Positions 47,140-58,473 of a DNA stretch of 64,000 nucleotides are shown piece after piece; the first letter of the stretch is position 1, and each line of letters begins with the position of its first letter. A model generated the notes under the pieces. The model was not told the DNA's origin. It was given only the letters and a program-made list of their open reading frames with translations, and searched no databases. This stretch comes from Poecilobothrus nobilitatus (Eukaryota > Arthropoda > Insecta > Diptera > Dolichopodidae), in NCBI GenBank assembly GCA_947095535.1, contig OX352773.1, positions 259,865,590 through 259,929,589 of the forward strand. Direction: 5' to 3'. The position numbers and the translations under genes are program-made.

Positions 47140-47340
47140 TTTTAAGGTAAAGAATAATACAGTGAGCCACTTTTTCTGAACTTGTCCCAATCTATCAAGA
47201 AAAACGCGGAAATATTCTGTAGTTTCTTTTTCTAAGATTTAAGTGACGTCTCTGACATGAATCTAAGAAGCTTTCAAACATTTCTCCGTCAGAGTGGCAT
47301 AAAGCTAAATCTCTTAACTCCAACTTCTACGTTTTGAAGG
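47140..47340 (+). pseudogene. Decayed C-terminus of a non-LTR retrotransposon ORF2
   Basis: One frame gives NNTVSHFF, a stop, then TCPNLSRKTRKYSV: the H-X4-C end of the zinc knuckle followed by the usual Arg/Lys-rich stretch. A shifted frame then gives SDMNLRSFQTFLRQSGI, the final helix. It shares nucleotide similarity with the minus-strand remnant at 31540-31620. Frameshifts and stops show it is dead. Confidence 0.5.
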
Positions 47341-48280
47341 TGCAATATAGAATTTATAATTTTAGAGATTACTGACGCATTAGCTCAATCTTCATAAACA
47401 GCTAAAGAATGAGAATTAATAAAATTAAAAAGAAAATATGTTATTTTGTGCGTCTAGAAATAATTCAAGCAAATATTAAATGTATCTATTAATTATTATA
47501 TAAAATATTTGATTTTAAATCTTATTATAATTTTAGGCTTCTAAACAATTTTTAAAAATCTTAAAAAACTAAATAATTTTTTTTAATTAAATGAATTACT
47601 CTTCAAAAAAAAAAAAAAACTACAATATTAAAAATTACACAATAAAGTTATTAAATATCATAGTGCTTCCATTTTCTAAATACATATGTGTATAATATAT
47701 ATGTACATATATAACATTGGACTAAAAATTACAAAAATTATAGAATCTTTAAAGTTATTGGGAAAATAAAAAAGAAATATTCTTTTTAATAAGAAATTAA
47801 TCCATCATAGAAAAAAAAACAAAAAAAAAACAAAATCAAAAACGTGTAAAAAAATTTTATAAAGTAAAATTCTTCATGAATTAATTTGATCAAACCATTA
47901 ATTTCCTTTTTTTCGGTTATTTTTTCCTTTTTTTGTTTTTGAAATTATTATCAAAAAAGTTTTCTCTTATTCTAAAAAAATTTTCCAAAAAAGGAAAAAC
48001 AATAACGATGACGGTGAATATATCATCGAAAAAAGAACAAAATACATTGAAATTAAATACTCCAACCTTTCAATTACCACCCGCAAAATAAAAAAATGTT
48101 AAAATCTCTGTAATAAAAAAAACAAAACAAAAAAAAAGACATAAAATAAAATAAAAAGAGACAAAAACATATTTTTGGAAGTTGTATGTTTTCTTTCTTT
48201 TTTTTTGTTTTTAGCTCGATTACTACTAAACTTAAATAGTGACAGGAGGAATAGAAATTATATAGGAAACAAGTAATGGG
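47341..48280. other. A+T-rich spacer, no gene
   Basis: A- and T-runs only; the minus-strand open frame at 48074-48289 is a poly-Phe artefact. Confidence 0.4.
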
Positions 48281-49129
48281 AAAAACCAAGGGTTTTCAAA
48301 AAAGCACCTTTCCAAAATTTAAAAATATTCCATAATAAGGCTAGAATGAAAAGTATATACATATATTGAAAAATAAATTTTGATAAGAAATTGCTTTTTG
48401 TTTGATTTTTTTTTTTGGTACGAAAAAATTAAGAAAAATCAAATCACACTTTCGTCAATTATAAGGTAACCCTATAATATTAAGAAAACTTATTAATGGG
48501 AACAAATATATAATGTTGGAGCTTTAATTTTTGTATATTACTTCAAAAAAATGTCAACCGGCCCCCAAGTTACAGGTGTTTAAAAATAAAGAATTGAAAG
48601 TGTCGACCCCCATTCCAGCTCCTAAACGGGGGGCACAAAAACATTTTCTGAAATAACTCATAATAATTTCGAAAGATCTAACTCCTGCCAAAATTTCAAA
48701 CTTCTAAGTTAAACGGTTTGAAAAATAGAAGGGGTCTAAATTTTTGCAAAAATTCAGTTTAACATAACGGTATATTATACCACATGGCAAAGCCACATAT
48801 TTATTATTTATATTTATAAAGTTTATAAAACCAGCTATCGTTTGGCGTATTTTCAGATTGAAAATATGCCTTATAGAACCTGTGTTATAACAATTTACTT
48901 ACAAAGATAGGGCTTTTTCGAACTTTGAACGGCTGTGACGGCCAGGGCTACCGAAAAAGTTGTTCCACAAAATTAGTTTTTTGGCGATGCCTATCCGTAG
49001 TAAAAATTTCATTGCTTTATTTCAAACAGTGTAGAAGTTTTGTAAAATCAGACGGACGGACGGACAGACGGACAGAGTGAAACTAATAAGCACATTTTTT
49101 CAAATTTTTTTGAAAATTTACTAAAAAGA
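48281..49129 (-). mobile_element. Cac-family repeat, copy 5, full-length monomer
   Basis: Minus-strand copy starting (plus strand) AAAAACCAAGGGTTTTCAAA and ending past GACGGACGGACGGACAGACG and AAGCACATTTTTTCAAA. The length of about 850 bp matches the single-unit form. Its left terminal CACATTTCC is mutated. There is no ORF. Confidence 0.75.
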
Positions 49130-52100
49130 GCGTAGAAAAATTTAAAGTTATTAACGAAAATGAAAAAAAAAATTTTATTTCTCATGAAAAATAGATGGAA
49201 ATTAAAAAAATATTAGAAATATTACAAAGCCACAACGAAATTTTATTTTCTGTTTGGTCATATCAATTCAAATGTTTTATTTAAATATGAATTAATTTTT
49301 GTCTGTCCGGCTGTTTTTAAAAATATGCAATTAATCCTCATATAAAAACATATTTTCTGAAATAGAAATGAAAAATACAAAATTAAAGATAATTTAGTTT
49401 TTGTTTTATCTCAACGATCATTATTTTTAAAGATTTATAATGGTTTTTTATGTAGCTTTAAATCTATGTCCATAGTTAAAGGTTTGTAATAAATATTAAA
49501 ATAACCAAAACTATAAAAGGATTAACTGATTAGTGAAAATTGATATTTCAAAACTAAAGATTATTTTTTTTTTGAATTGTAAATTTTTTTCTATTTATGG
49601 TCCAACGTTTTTTATTTTATTTTTTTAAAAACTTTAGAAGTAATAAATTTTTAATTAGACTAAAATTACCATTACAGTAATATAGAAGAGATTTATCAAG
49701 AATAAAAATGCTTATTCAACGGAAGGTTGAAACGAGAACTAATTCACTTGCCTAAGAATTCCAAATCCTTTCGGACATTTGCAAAATAACTAAAAGAGGA
49801 CATTAGCAGTTTCCTTTTTCTCCGCTTTTTGATATAAGCAACAGATTTAAATATAAGATTTGAAAGCGAGAAAGTGAACTTATTTACGGCAAACAGTTCT
49901 CTTTCAACTCGACATAACCTCAGTCTATTCTAAATTCATCATACATTTCAGAAGTTAAAAAAAATTTTGGTAAAATCCATTTTAGGACGAGACCAATGAT
50001 GAAAATCTTGAAAAAAATTTTATGCTAAAAAATCATCCGGTGCATATAATATCACTATCTACCATGGTCTAAATAATACCTACTCTAGTATTTAAAAATC
50101 TTTTCTTAACCTTTTTACCTTTCATTTACTTCAAGTATTCATTCTGCCATAGTTGAAAACGTTGAATGTCAGTTTTCCCAACTCCAATCAAAGGTAATAA
50201 TAAAAGCGACCCTCCAAGTAGTAATAGTGAATTTTATAGTTTTTTTTTTTAGACTTGAAATACGTTTTATATGTTTTTAAAGGTCATTGTTTTCATATTT
50301 TTTTTTGAATTGAAAAATTTTTGATGCTTTCTATAAGAAATTTTTCAACTTAAAACAAATTTCATACATATCTCATTTATGATATCTTAAATGTTGTTAG
50401 TTCCTGTAAACTTCATATCTAATATATATATTATTGTTACACAACTTAGCCAGCCTTTCTTTAAAAATATATCTAGTCCTTTTTCAAATATCATTTTTTA
50501 TTTTAATAATTGAATTTATACACGTACATGGTGTTTTAAAAAAGATAAACTACTGCTGAGAAGGTTGCAAGATAATATGTCTAATTTAGGTAATTTGAAA
50601 TTAGATCTTAGGTTAAAATTTTTAATTTGTCTGCTCTCTTTTTTTTTTTTTTTAATTTTAATGTTTTCTTTTTTTTTTGCCTAATTTTCTAATTGAATGC
50701 TTCTCTAAAGCTCACAATGACTACGACATTAATACAGAGACACAGAGTATAACAACACTTTATTAACTTTTTATTAAAAAAGAAAAAAAAAAAAACAACT
50801 TTAATGTTTTAAATGTAAGAAAACTTTTTTAACCTTCATCTTCATCAACCTCATAAAAAGTAAAAAATTAAAAAGAAAAAAAAAAAAATAAATGAAACAA
50901 AAAATACTGTATTTGAATAGAAAATGTTTTATTCATAACTGTTTTTAATAGGATGTATTCAGTGGGTCAGAAAATATGGGTTTACAAACAGGATGTAAAA
51001 GCAATTTTTTTTTGTGTTAAAGAAAAAATTTTTTTTTTTTTTACTTTTTAGGGATTTTAAATTTTTTTTTTTTTATATATACATATTGTATAAATAAATG
51101 TATCTATTACTATCTACATTATATAAATATGATGATGGGGTTTCCGCTGTTTTAGCGTTTAGTTGGTTTCTTATACCTTACCTTAGGCTGATGTACACCG
51201 CGTACTTGTGTAGGACATTGAAAAATTAAAAAAAACTTTTTTTTTTTTTTTAGGATTATAAACATTGAAAATAAGGAGGAATGACTAAAAAAGTCGTTTC
51301 TTATTTCTGAAATTTAACTATACTTTTCTTTTCTTTTTGTTTTTTTTAAGGTAAGGTTTCATTTTTTTATTTCATTGCTAAGGATTTTTTTACTTGAACA
51401 AAAAATTTAAATTTTTTGTATTACATTAAATAAAAATTTACACACATACATACATATTTGTAGGAATAAATGACTGATCTAAAAAGAAAAAACAAAGTAA
51501 AAAATAAATATTTTGTATAGAGGAAGCATAAAATAAATTATGAGAGGTGATATTCTTGTATGAAATTTTACTTGGTGAAGTGGTACATAATGTTGTCTTG
51601 TTTTTTTTGTTTGTTTTGTTCTTCTTTATTTGATTGTATTCGTTGTTAATGATATCAAATTGTTAACATGGAATATTTAAAAAACCAAAAACAAAAAACA
51701 ACATAAAACTTATAACACTTGCATATAAAAATTTAATGTAGAAATTTAGTTTCTAAGAAATAAACACGTGATAAAATTAAAGATATTGTATGTACAAAGC
51801 AATGATTGTTAAAAGTTATATTACACATTAGATCAAATTAATATTTTGTAATGATCCGTGCAAAAAAATTAATTTGTAGCACATGTAACGGAATAGATAT
51901 TGAAGTAATTAAAGAATATTTATCTGATCCAAATAAAATTTGTTACAGTAAACAATATACAGTAAAGAGGTAAAAAAGAAAGTGAACAAATATAATGAAT
52001 TAGTGAATATAAACGCATTCATCGAAAGAGTTCTTAGACAAAATCACCACATACGAGAATAAAAACGATACAAAAAAAAAAATTAGAAATTATAATAAAA

Positions 52101-55100
52101 ATTAATCTGCTGAACGATCGGACTTCTGCAGAATGAATTCAAAATGAGTTTAAGGTGATAAAATAATTTGTAGGCCCGCTAATAGAAGAAAAAGTGCTAC
52201 TGAAAAGTGAGGATAAATATAACTAAAAGTGAAATGCAAAAAACTGAAATTGAAATAAAAAACATGAAAGAAAAAAAAAAACTTCTTAAACAGATCGAAA
52301 TAAGTTTGGTGTTGCTCCAAATGTAAGTCAGAATCCAAATAGTTTATAAAAATATCAAATTTCTTTCACTTGTTTTGTAAGTAAAAGTTGGAATGACGGG
52401 TTTATAATATATATGCTGATTTTAACTAAAACTATATGGTATAAAAATATATTTTTTATAAAGTTCAGCAAAACATTCTTTGTTATTCTAATAGAAACTT
52501 TAGAACGTTGTCTTGAATTATTTTATTTTTACCTTTAAACTCTCCTATTTCGGTTCATAATTTTCTAATTGAAAATGCAGAAAAAAAATGTTAATTCTAT
52601 ATTTAAATATTGGAAGGTAATTTATCCCCTGTGCCTAAAAGTTGATTGGAATGATGAAAATCTGATCCAGAAGCACAAATTTTTTTCATTTTTAAATATA
52701 TAAAAATTGACTGCATGAAATAAATTCAATATCGTCTTATGACGTAAAAAAAGAAAAAATTATGAAAAATATTAATTCGGCATTTTGTAAATTAAAAACA
52801 ATTTTAAATATGAACGTTTCAAGATTTATAGCAATAATGAACAATACTAGGGCAAGATGTCCTTAGTATGAGATTATACTTAATTTCTTTACTTATTATA
52901 TCTGTACCTGCCGTTTTTAAAGTTAAAAAAAAAAGTAAGAGATATTTAGGTACTGATAGCGCAGACATATGTAGATATATATAATATAATATCCTGATGA
53001 TGAAATCCGACGTATTTAACTTAATTAGCCCTAAAATATTATTTTTTTTAACTATGCCCCTGGTACTTATATTAAAACGATAATTAAATAAATAAGTTAT
53101 AAATGTTATTATTGAAGAAATTTTAAATCTTTGTTTAATGTCTGTATAATTATTTGAATTTGAAGACTGTTTTCAGAATCTTAAGTGAAAATTTTCATTT
53201 AAAAAATGAAAAATGTTGAGTAATTATATAATATTATAGCTATGTAAAACATATATACATACATATTTATAAAAGAATATTAATATAAAAAAAAATTCAG
53301 CTATATATTGTAATATATACAAAAGTCGTAATTTCTGTTTAAATTTAAGTAACTGAGCAAATTATCGAGATGTTGTCTATACTATTACCAGTTATAAACA
53401 GAGGTTACTATATTATACCAGTTAATTTTTGTTAAGAAAGTTAAAAGAAAAGTAAACGGCAATAAAAAAAAAAAAAGATGATAAATTGTGAAATTCGTTA
53501 TTATTTTTACCCTTTGAAAAAAAAAAAAAAAAGAAAATTCGATTTAACACTTAACTAAGTCCTTTTTTTTTTTGGTGTTTTTTGAATCTAACATCTTTCT
53601 TGTTGTTCATAGAAAAAGAGAGTTTATAAATTTAATTTAAAAAGAATCAATTTACCCATCGTCTACGCGATGATGTAAAAACTTATAAGTATTAAAAAAA
53701 AAAAATTCTTTGATCAATTTTTTATAAGTTAAGCTCACAGTTATGTAAATAATACTTTATTTATATATATATATAAATAAGTTTATATGTAAGTATATAT
53801 GTATATACATATTATATTTTAAGTTCTTTTCATGTTTCTTATACATATAGAAGCATCAATTTTATCACCTTCAGTTTTTAAGCACATTATTACACGCTTT
53901 ACTTATTATCAAAGTAAAATAATAATAATAAAAAGAGAAAGAGAAAGAGAAAGAGAAAAAAATTATGTCAAAATCTGTTTAACTTTAAATGTTTGAATAT
54001 CTTACAAGAAAATAAAAAAATTAAAATTAAAATGATATATAAATTACAGAAATAATCTTATAAAAATTATCAAAAGAAATTTTTTTCAAATTTTATTTCA
54101 TTTTACAAACAATTTATATTGAAAAAATTGAAATTGAAAAGAATATAATTTTCCTCTTTTTGATTTTGATTTAATTTTTCAAAATACAAAAAAAAAAAGC
54201 AAAAGAAAAAACAAAAAAAGAAATTAATTCATACAAGTAAATTTTAATTTTAAATTAATTTAATTTCTATTTGAATGTATTTCTTCTAAAAACTTGAGGT
54301 CGTGCTCAATCAGTTTTTTTTTAACAGTAATAATAACTTTTTTTTCTAGCCAAAATGAAAAGAGACAGCATGTAAAATTTATACAGTACAGACAGATATT
54401 AGATATTTTTTAAAAAATTAAACTTTTTGTGTCATAAACTACTAAAATCAACTAAAATATATGATAAATAAATAAAAACGTCCCACATCAAATTTTTTCG
54501 GACATAACCATTTTTTGTTCTATTAAGCGACTTTTATTTGAATAGAACCATTTTTTTTTTCGGGAAATAGTTGTTGTCTATCCTTTGAATGTGTTTTTCG
54601 AATTTTTCATTACTATTTCTAGAAAAAAATCATTAACACTTTTAAAAAAGGCTGGTGGAGTACGGCCTTTATTTCAATTTCGGCCTTTATACAATAAAAT
54701 TTTAAGGGTAAAAAAGAATACTACAAAAAAAAGTGGTTAATTTTAGTATATATTTTGTTTCAAAACTTCTTTATCGAATAACAATAAAACTTCGTTCTGA
54801 TATCGTACATTGTGTTTTAAGCCTTTTAATTTTTTTTTTTTTTTCTGAAAATGAACAAAATGGAAAACTAATTTTGTTTTATGTGCTATCAAATGTTAAG
54901 TGGTCAAACCAAAGCATTTCCATTTTTATATTGCCTAATGTAATTAGGAAAATTTTAAGTTTAAGTTAAGTTGAAATCGTGCTACCGTGTGAAAAGATAA
55001 AGATTTCAACATATTTAGAAAAGGAGCTGAGATTTCAGTCAATGAAACTTTTTCGAAAAGTTGAATGTAATATTAAAAGAATTTGAATTAAAAGCAAACT

Positions 55101-55189
55101 AAACATATGAAAGGTGGGAATAGGAAGCAAAGTAGTTGACAATAATTTTTATATAAAACGAAAATTTTGTGATTGATTTAAAAAAAAAA
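49130..55189. other. Long A+T-rich stretch, no gene
   Basis: Noted items: a less A+T-rich patch at 49680-50230 with no stable reading frame; a G+C-richer island at 51130-51220 (separate entry); a (GAGAAA)n tract at about 53935-53957; and (TA)n near 53765. Open frames at 52150-52338 and 54733-54969 are not convincing. Confidence 0.4.
51125..51225. other. G+C-richer island with opposed splice-like motifs
   Basis: Between two A+T-rich low-complexity blocks lies about 100 bp of balanced sequence. On the plus strand TTTCTTATACCTTACCTTAG looks like an acceptor, followed by a 13-codon open run ending TAA. On the minus strand CAGCCTAAG|GTAAGG looks like a donor, with an open run NVLHKYAVYISL before it, but no acceptor is in frame. 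GTACACCGCGTAC is nearly palindromic. It could be a conserved regulatory element or a tiny exon; unresolved. Confidence 0.25.
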
Positions 55190-55445
55190 ATTTTATTATT
55201 TATTTTTTATTAATAAATATTAGATAACTAGCTATTGGCCCATCATAGAATGATAGAGTTAATTATGGTAAATTTTATTTTTATATACCTACATATATGT
55301 TTTTGTAACTTTGGAATAATGTATAATTTATATTTTGCCAATAAATATAAAAAGTTATTATTTGTAATTAATATACAAAACAAAAATAATATTTCCATCC
55401 GGAATCGTACCTGCACACTACCATGTCAGAGTCAGGCACACTAAA
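55190..55445 (-). mobile_element. SINE-C: 5'-truncated tRNA head with an I-LINE-like tail
   Basis: On the minus strand: TTAGTGTGCCTGACTCTGAC, box B GGTACGATTCC (55401-55411, 10 of 11 consensus positions), then GGATGG and an A+T-rich body. It ends with GGGCCAATAGCTAGTTATC and an A/T-rich tail. The tail recalls the 3' UTR of the LINE at 4.1 kb (GCCGATAGCC, CAGCTAGTTGC). The start lies just after where box A should be, so the head is truncated. The open frame at 55235-55444 is an artefact. Confidence 0.6.
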
Positions 55446-56300
55446 TATGTACTAATAAGAAGAAATGAAAAAAACACTATAAAAATATATTTATAGTAAC
55501 TAAATTAAGCTAACTTAATGTAAAAAGTAGATAATAATAAGAATTTATCATGCACTAAAAAAATATTCAATTGGGTACCCACTACCTGAATATATACACA
55601 CAATTCCAATTTCAGTTATCCCTATATCTATACATTATACTCGCACACCAATCATTTGGGTTCTCGTAATAAAATTACATTATAAGGATATATAGTGTTG
55701 TTCTTCTTTTTATATCTTTGCACTATAAACAGACACAGTGGGTATGAAAAATAGAAAAATATATTGCACCTAATCTTAAAAATAGACTTTTTTGTTGTAT
55801 GAAAAATGCATTGGGTTTGTAAAAAAGAGTGGAACTACTTCCTGTAACTATAGTTTGATTACAATAAAATTTGGAATAAAAATTCTTTTTAACAAAAACA
55901 CGACGAAAAATTCAGTTGCCTTTATCAACTCTTAGACACCCGTACGAACCGTTAGTATGTTTATAGCCTGTCACTCTACTTATAATATTATTTTTTAAAT
56001 TTTTTAGTATTTTTAAATAATTTGGGTGAATTTTATAATTTCTAGAACTACAAGTTGTACATATATTCAAACTATATGTTTACACTTTCTTCAAAAGCAG
56101 ATTCTAACGTTCCACTTATAACTTTTCCAAATATCAAGCGGCAAATGTATAATAATTTATACTATACTTATGTATTATATTTCATTCATTCATCAGTGGC
56201 ATATACGATATGTAAATAAACATGAGTTATATAAGTATGTATACTAATATCATATAGATATAAATTCTTCAAGCAACCGTTATATTTTTTATTTATTTAA
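55446..56300. other. A+T-rich spacer with one element end
   Basis: ATCAACTCTTAGACACCCGT and CGAACC at about 55926-55950 match the left end of the 22.3-kb element (GTCAACTCTGGGATACCCGT, then ATGAAC). A short decayed left-end copy is likely; the rest is filler. Confidence 0.4.
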
Positions 56301-57050
56301 ATGTAAACCAACGGTTTTTAAAAGTGCACATTTTCAAAAGACAATACAAACTGTTTAGAATTGTGGCTTGCACAAAAATTTGAAAATTTAAGGAGTTTTT
56401 TAGTAATATGAAAAAATGTGAAAATAACACTTTTCTGGAATTCTGAAGGGCTGTAAGTCTGGGTTTTTCTTAGTTATTAAACTAGGAAAAACCGTTAACA
56501 CACGTAAAAATATATTACTGGAGTTTTAATTTTTATATCTGGCTGAAGTAAAATGTTTACAGGTGCCTAAGTTACAAGTGTTTAAAGGAATTATAAGGAA
56601 TAATGAATTTTTCAGTTTTTGACCCCATACTGCTCCGTAACGGAGGGCGATACAAAAATATTTTCTGAAATGACTTATACTTATTTTCAAAGACCTAACT
56701 TCTTTTAAAATTTCAAGTTTTTAACTTAAACCGTTTGGAAGATAAAAGGAGTCAAGAATTTTGCAAAATTTAAATTTCGCATAACGGTAAATTAAGACAC
56801 CGTATGCCACAAGTATATATTTATTGTATATATATTTTTAAAGCTAATAAAGGCAGTAATCGTTTAATGTTTTCAAATTGATATGCCTTATACAACTTGT
56901 GTTATAGCAATTTAAATATAGAGCTGTTTCGAACTTTTGGGGGCTGTAGCTTCGTAACGGGTGGGGCTACATAAGAAAGTTGTTAATAATAAAATTAATA
57001 TATTTATGATATCTATCAGCAGTTAAAATTTCATGGCTCTATTTCAAAAA
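56301..57050 (-). mobile_element. Cac-family repeat, copy 6, left end lost
   Basis: Minus-strand copy starting (plus strand) ATGTAAACCAACGGTTTTTA and running through GTTAACACACGTAAAAATAT, the GGTAAATTAAGACACCG site and GGGGCTGTAGC. At about 57050 it switches abruptly to sequence of the TATACCC family, so its GTCCG block and CACATTTCC terminus are missing. It supplies the uninterrupted reference for the insertion in copy 3. Confidence 0.75.
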
Positions 57051-57470
57051 AAATGTGGGAATCTAAAAGTTGGTGTTCGAGTTTTGGTCGGATTTCATTC
57101 TCAACCAAAAAAAATTTGGAACCTACAAATTGTTTTAAGAATATTTTTTTTTGTTAATTTCAAGACTCTAGCTTTCTTAGTTTCTGAGTTATCTTGCTGA
57201 CGGACAGACGGCCGGACGGACGGATGGACAAAGCTTAATCGACTTAGAATTTTTACCTTCACAGGTATGGATCGGATCAGAAAAAAATTCTAAGTCGATT
57301 AAGCTTTGTCCATCCGTCCGTTAGTCCGTCTGTCCGTCAGCAAGATAACTCAAAAACTAAGAAAGCTAGAGTCTTGAAATTAACACAAAATATTCTAGGT
57401 AGCTTATTTCGAGGTGTTACAAATGGAGGAGCAATTTTAATATACCCGATCCTTATCGTACTGGTATAAA
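57051..57470 (+). mobile_element. TATACCC-family 3' fragment with a large palindrome
   Basis: It contains the family landmarks in order: GACGGACAGACGG, AAGCTTAATCGACTTAGAA, AGGTGTTACAAATGG, and a terminal TATACCC...GGTATA hairpin (57441-57468). The GGAC/CTTAATCGACT region is present twice in opposite orientation (see the palindrome entry). Confidence 0.65.
57152..57385. repeat. 103-bp inverted repeat with a 28-bp loop
   Basis: Left arm 57152-57254 and right arm 57283-57385 are reverse complements with 4 mismatches in 103. Three of these cluster inside the GGAC block. The loop holds CCTTCACAGGTATGGATC. The arms could form a long cruciform or hairpin. Confidence 0.9.
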
Positions 57471-58392
57471 TATTAATGAATATTTTTGCAATAATATAAT
57501 AAATAATGAATGAAAATCTAAAATCAGGAAGGTGTACTCATCAAGGTAAAATTATCATACAAATCGGTTTATTAAATAAAATTTATGCAATAAATAATTA
57601 ATTTTTCTAGTAATTATACATTAATGTCAATACATTTACACATCAATGTATCTTAAAAAAAAAGTATTTGTAATGTGATAAAGGACAAAGATTTTATTAA
57701 AAGAAAAATAATCTACAAAAGATTAATTTAAAAGATATTCTAAAAAAAAAATGTTTTTTTAACAAGAAATTTAGTTTCACTCCTATTCCATTTAAATCCA
57801 GTATTTTAGAAAGTTTATAGCACCTGTAGCCCTTATTCTTTAGTTTTTCATCAAAAGGGATAAGGCGTTATAGCGTTAATTATTTGATTATGAAACGCAA
57901 GTGGAATAAACAATGAAATATGTAAAACCATTGGTTTTTAAAAGCGGATATTTCCAATAAGACTTGTGGTTTCTTTAACATCCAAAATTGTAACTACGAT
58001 GAGTATTTAGAATATTTTCTGTTAAGAGAAAAAGTAAGAGACACACTTTTTTCAATTTTAATTAAGCCCTATTTGATTAAGAAAAGTCATTAATATATCT
58101 AAAAATTAAATGGTACGTTCCAGGTAGGCGCCTTTAAGCGTTAAACGGCAAAGTTAAAAAAAAGCGAATTAAAAAAATAAAATCATTAATAAATTGTTAA
58201 ATTATTTCCATATAACCATATTAACCATATAACCATATTAATTAATAGCAATAAATATTATATACTTTTTTATGTAATTTTAATCCACAAATAAATAAAT
58301 ACACATAAAATTATTTTATAAAAATAAATTCAATGATTTGAAAGTATCTAAACCGTAAATCATTGTAGAACATTTAACATTTTAAGACTTAC
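57471..58392. other. Intron sequence next to the DGK exon, with a Cac fragment
   Basis: A+T-rich, with the Cac copy 8 fragment at about 57925-58115 and a small G+C-richer spot, GGTAGGCGCCTTTAAGCG, near 58122-58140. The donor of the DGK exon is at 58387-58392. Confidence 0.5.
57925..58115 (-). mobile_element. Cac-family repeat, copy 8, right-end fragment
   Basis: AAAACCATTGGTTTTTAAAA, then GCGGATATTTCCAATAAGAC matches the right terminus of the family in minus orientation. It is followed by AGAGACACACTTTTTTCAAT as in copies 4 and 5, then fades. Confidence 0.55.
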
Positions 58393-58473
58393 CTGAAAAC
58401 TATGATTTACGTTTTTTGTACTACACTCGGCAAAACATACATCGGATAAATCGATTTCATCAAACACATCACT
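58393..58473 (-). CDS. DGKeta: Internal exon of a type II (delta/eta) diacylglycerol kinase, PH-domain segment
   Basis: Read on the minus strand this 81-nt block is one open frame of 27 codons; the other two frames contain stops. It is preceded by a pyrimidine-rich acceptor (TTATTATTTCTAG) and followed by CAG|GTAAGT, a near-ideal donor, so it is phase 0 at both ends. The peptide includes [18 protein letters not shown] followed by VNHSFQ. From memory this matches the middle of the PH domain of DGK delta and eta, where FDE(V/I)DL(S/T)D, then AE-STKN, then N-SF is characteristic. The family phosphorylates diacylglycerol to phosphatidic acid; the N-terminal PH domain helps localise the enzyme and precedes two C1 domains and the split catalytic domain. 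The flanking exons (earlier PH strands; PH C-terminus and C1) are not visible here, so both neighbouring introns leave the window. Exon call is strong; the delta/eta identity rests on recalled family patterns. Confidence 0.83.

Larger units (their letters stand above)
1..58392 (-). other. DGKeta: Giant intron downstream of the DGK exon (continues past the window)
   Basis: The DGK exon ends at 58393 with a strong donor and the gene runs right to left. I find no other convincing minus-strand exon down to position 1. The whole span therefore reads as a single intron of at least 58 kb, unless small or alternative exons were missed. It is filled with A+T-rich unique sequence and the mobile elements listed separately. 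Long first or early introns are common in insect signalling genes. Confidence 0.6.

Noticed and set aside
49752..49790. Minus-strand microexon with an EGF-like CKCPKGFG peptide and GC donor
   Set aside because: Needs a rare GC donor, is very short, and does not fit the DGK domain order; a chance match is likely.
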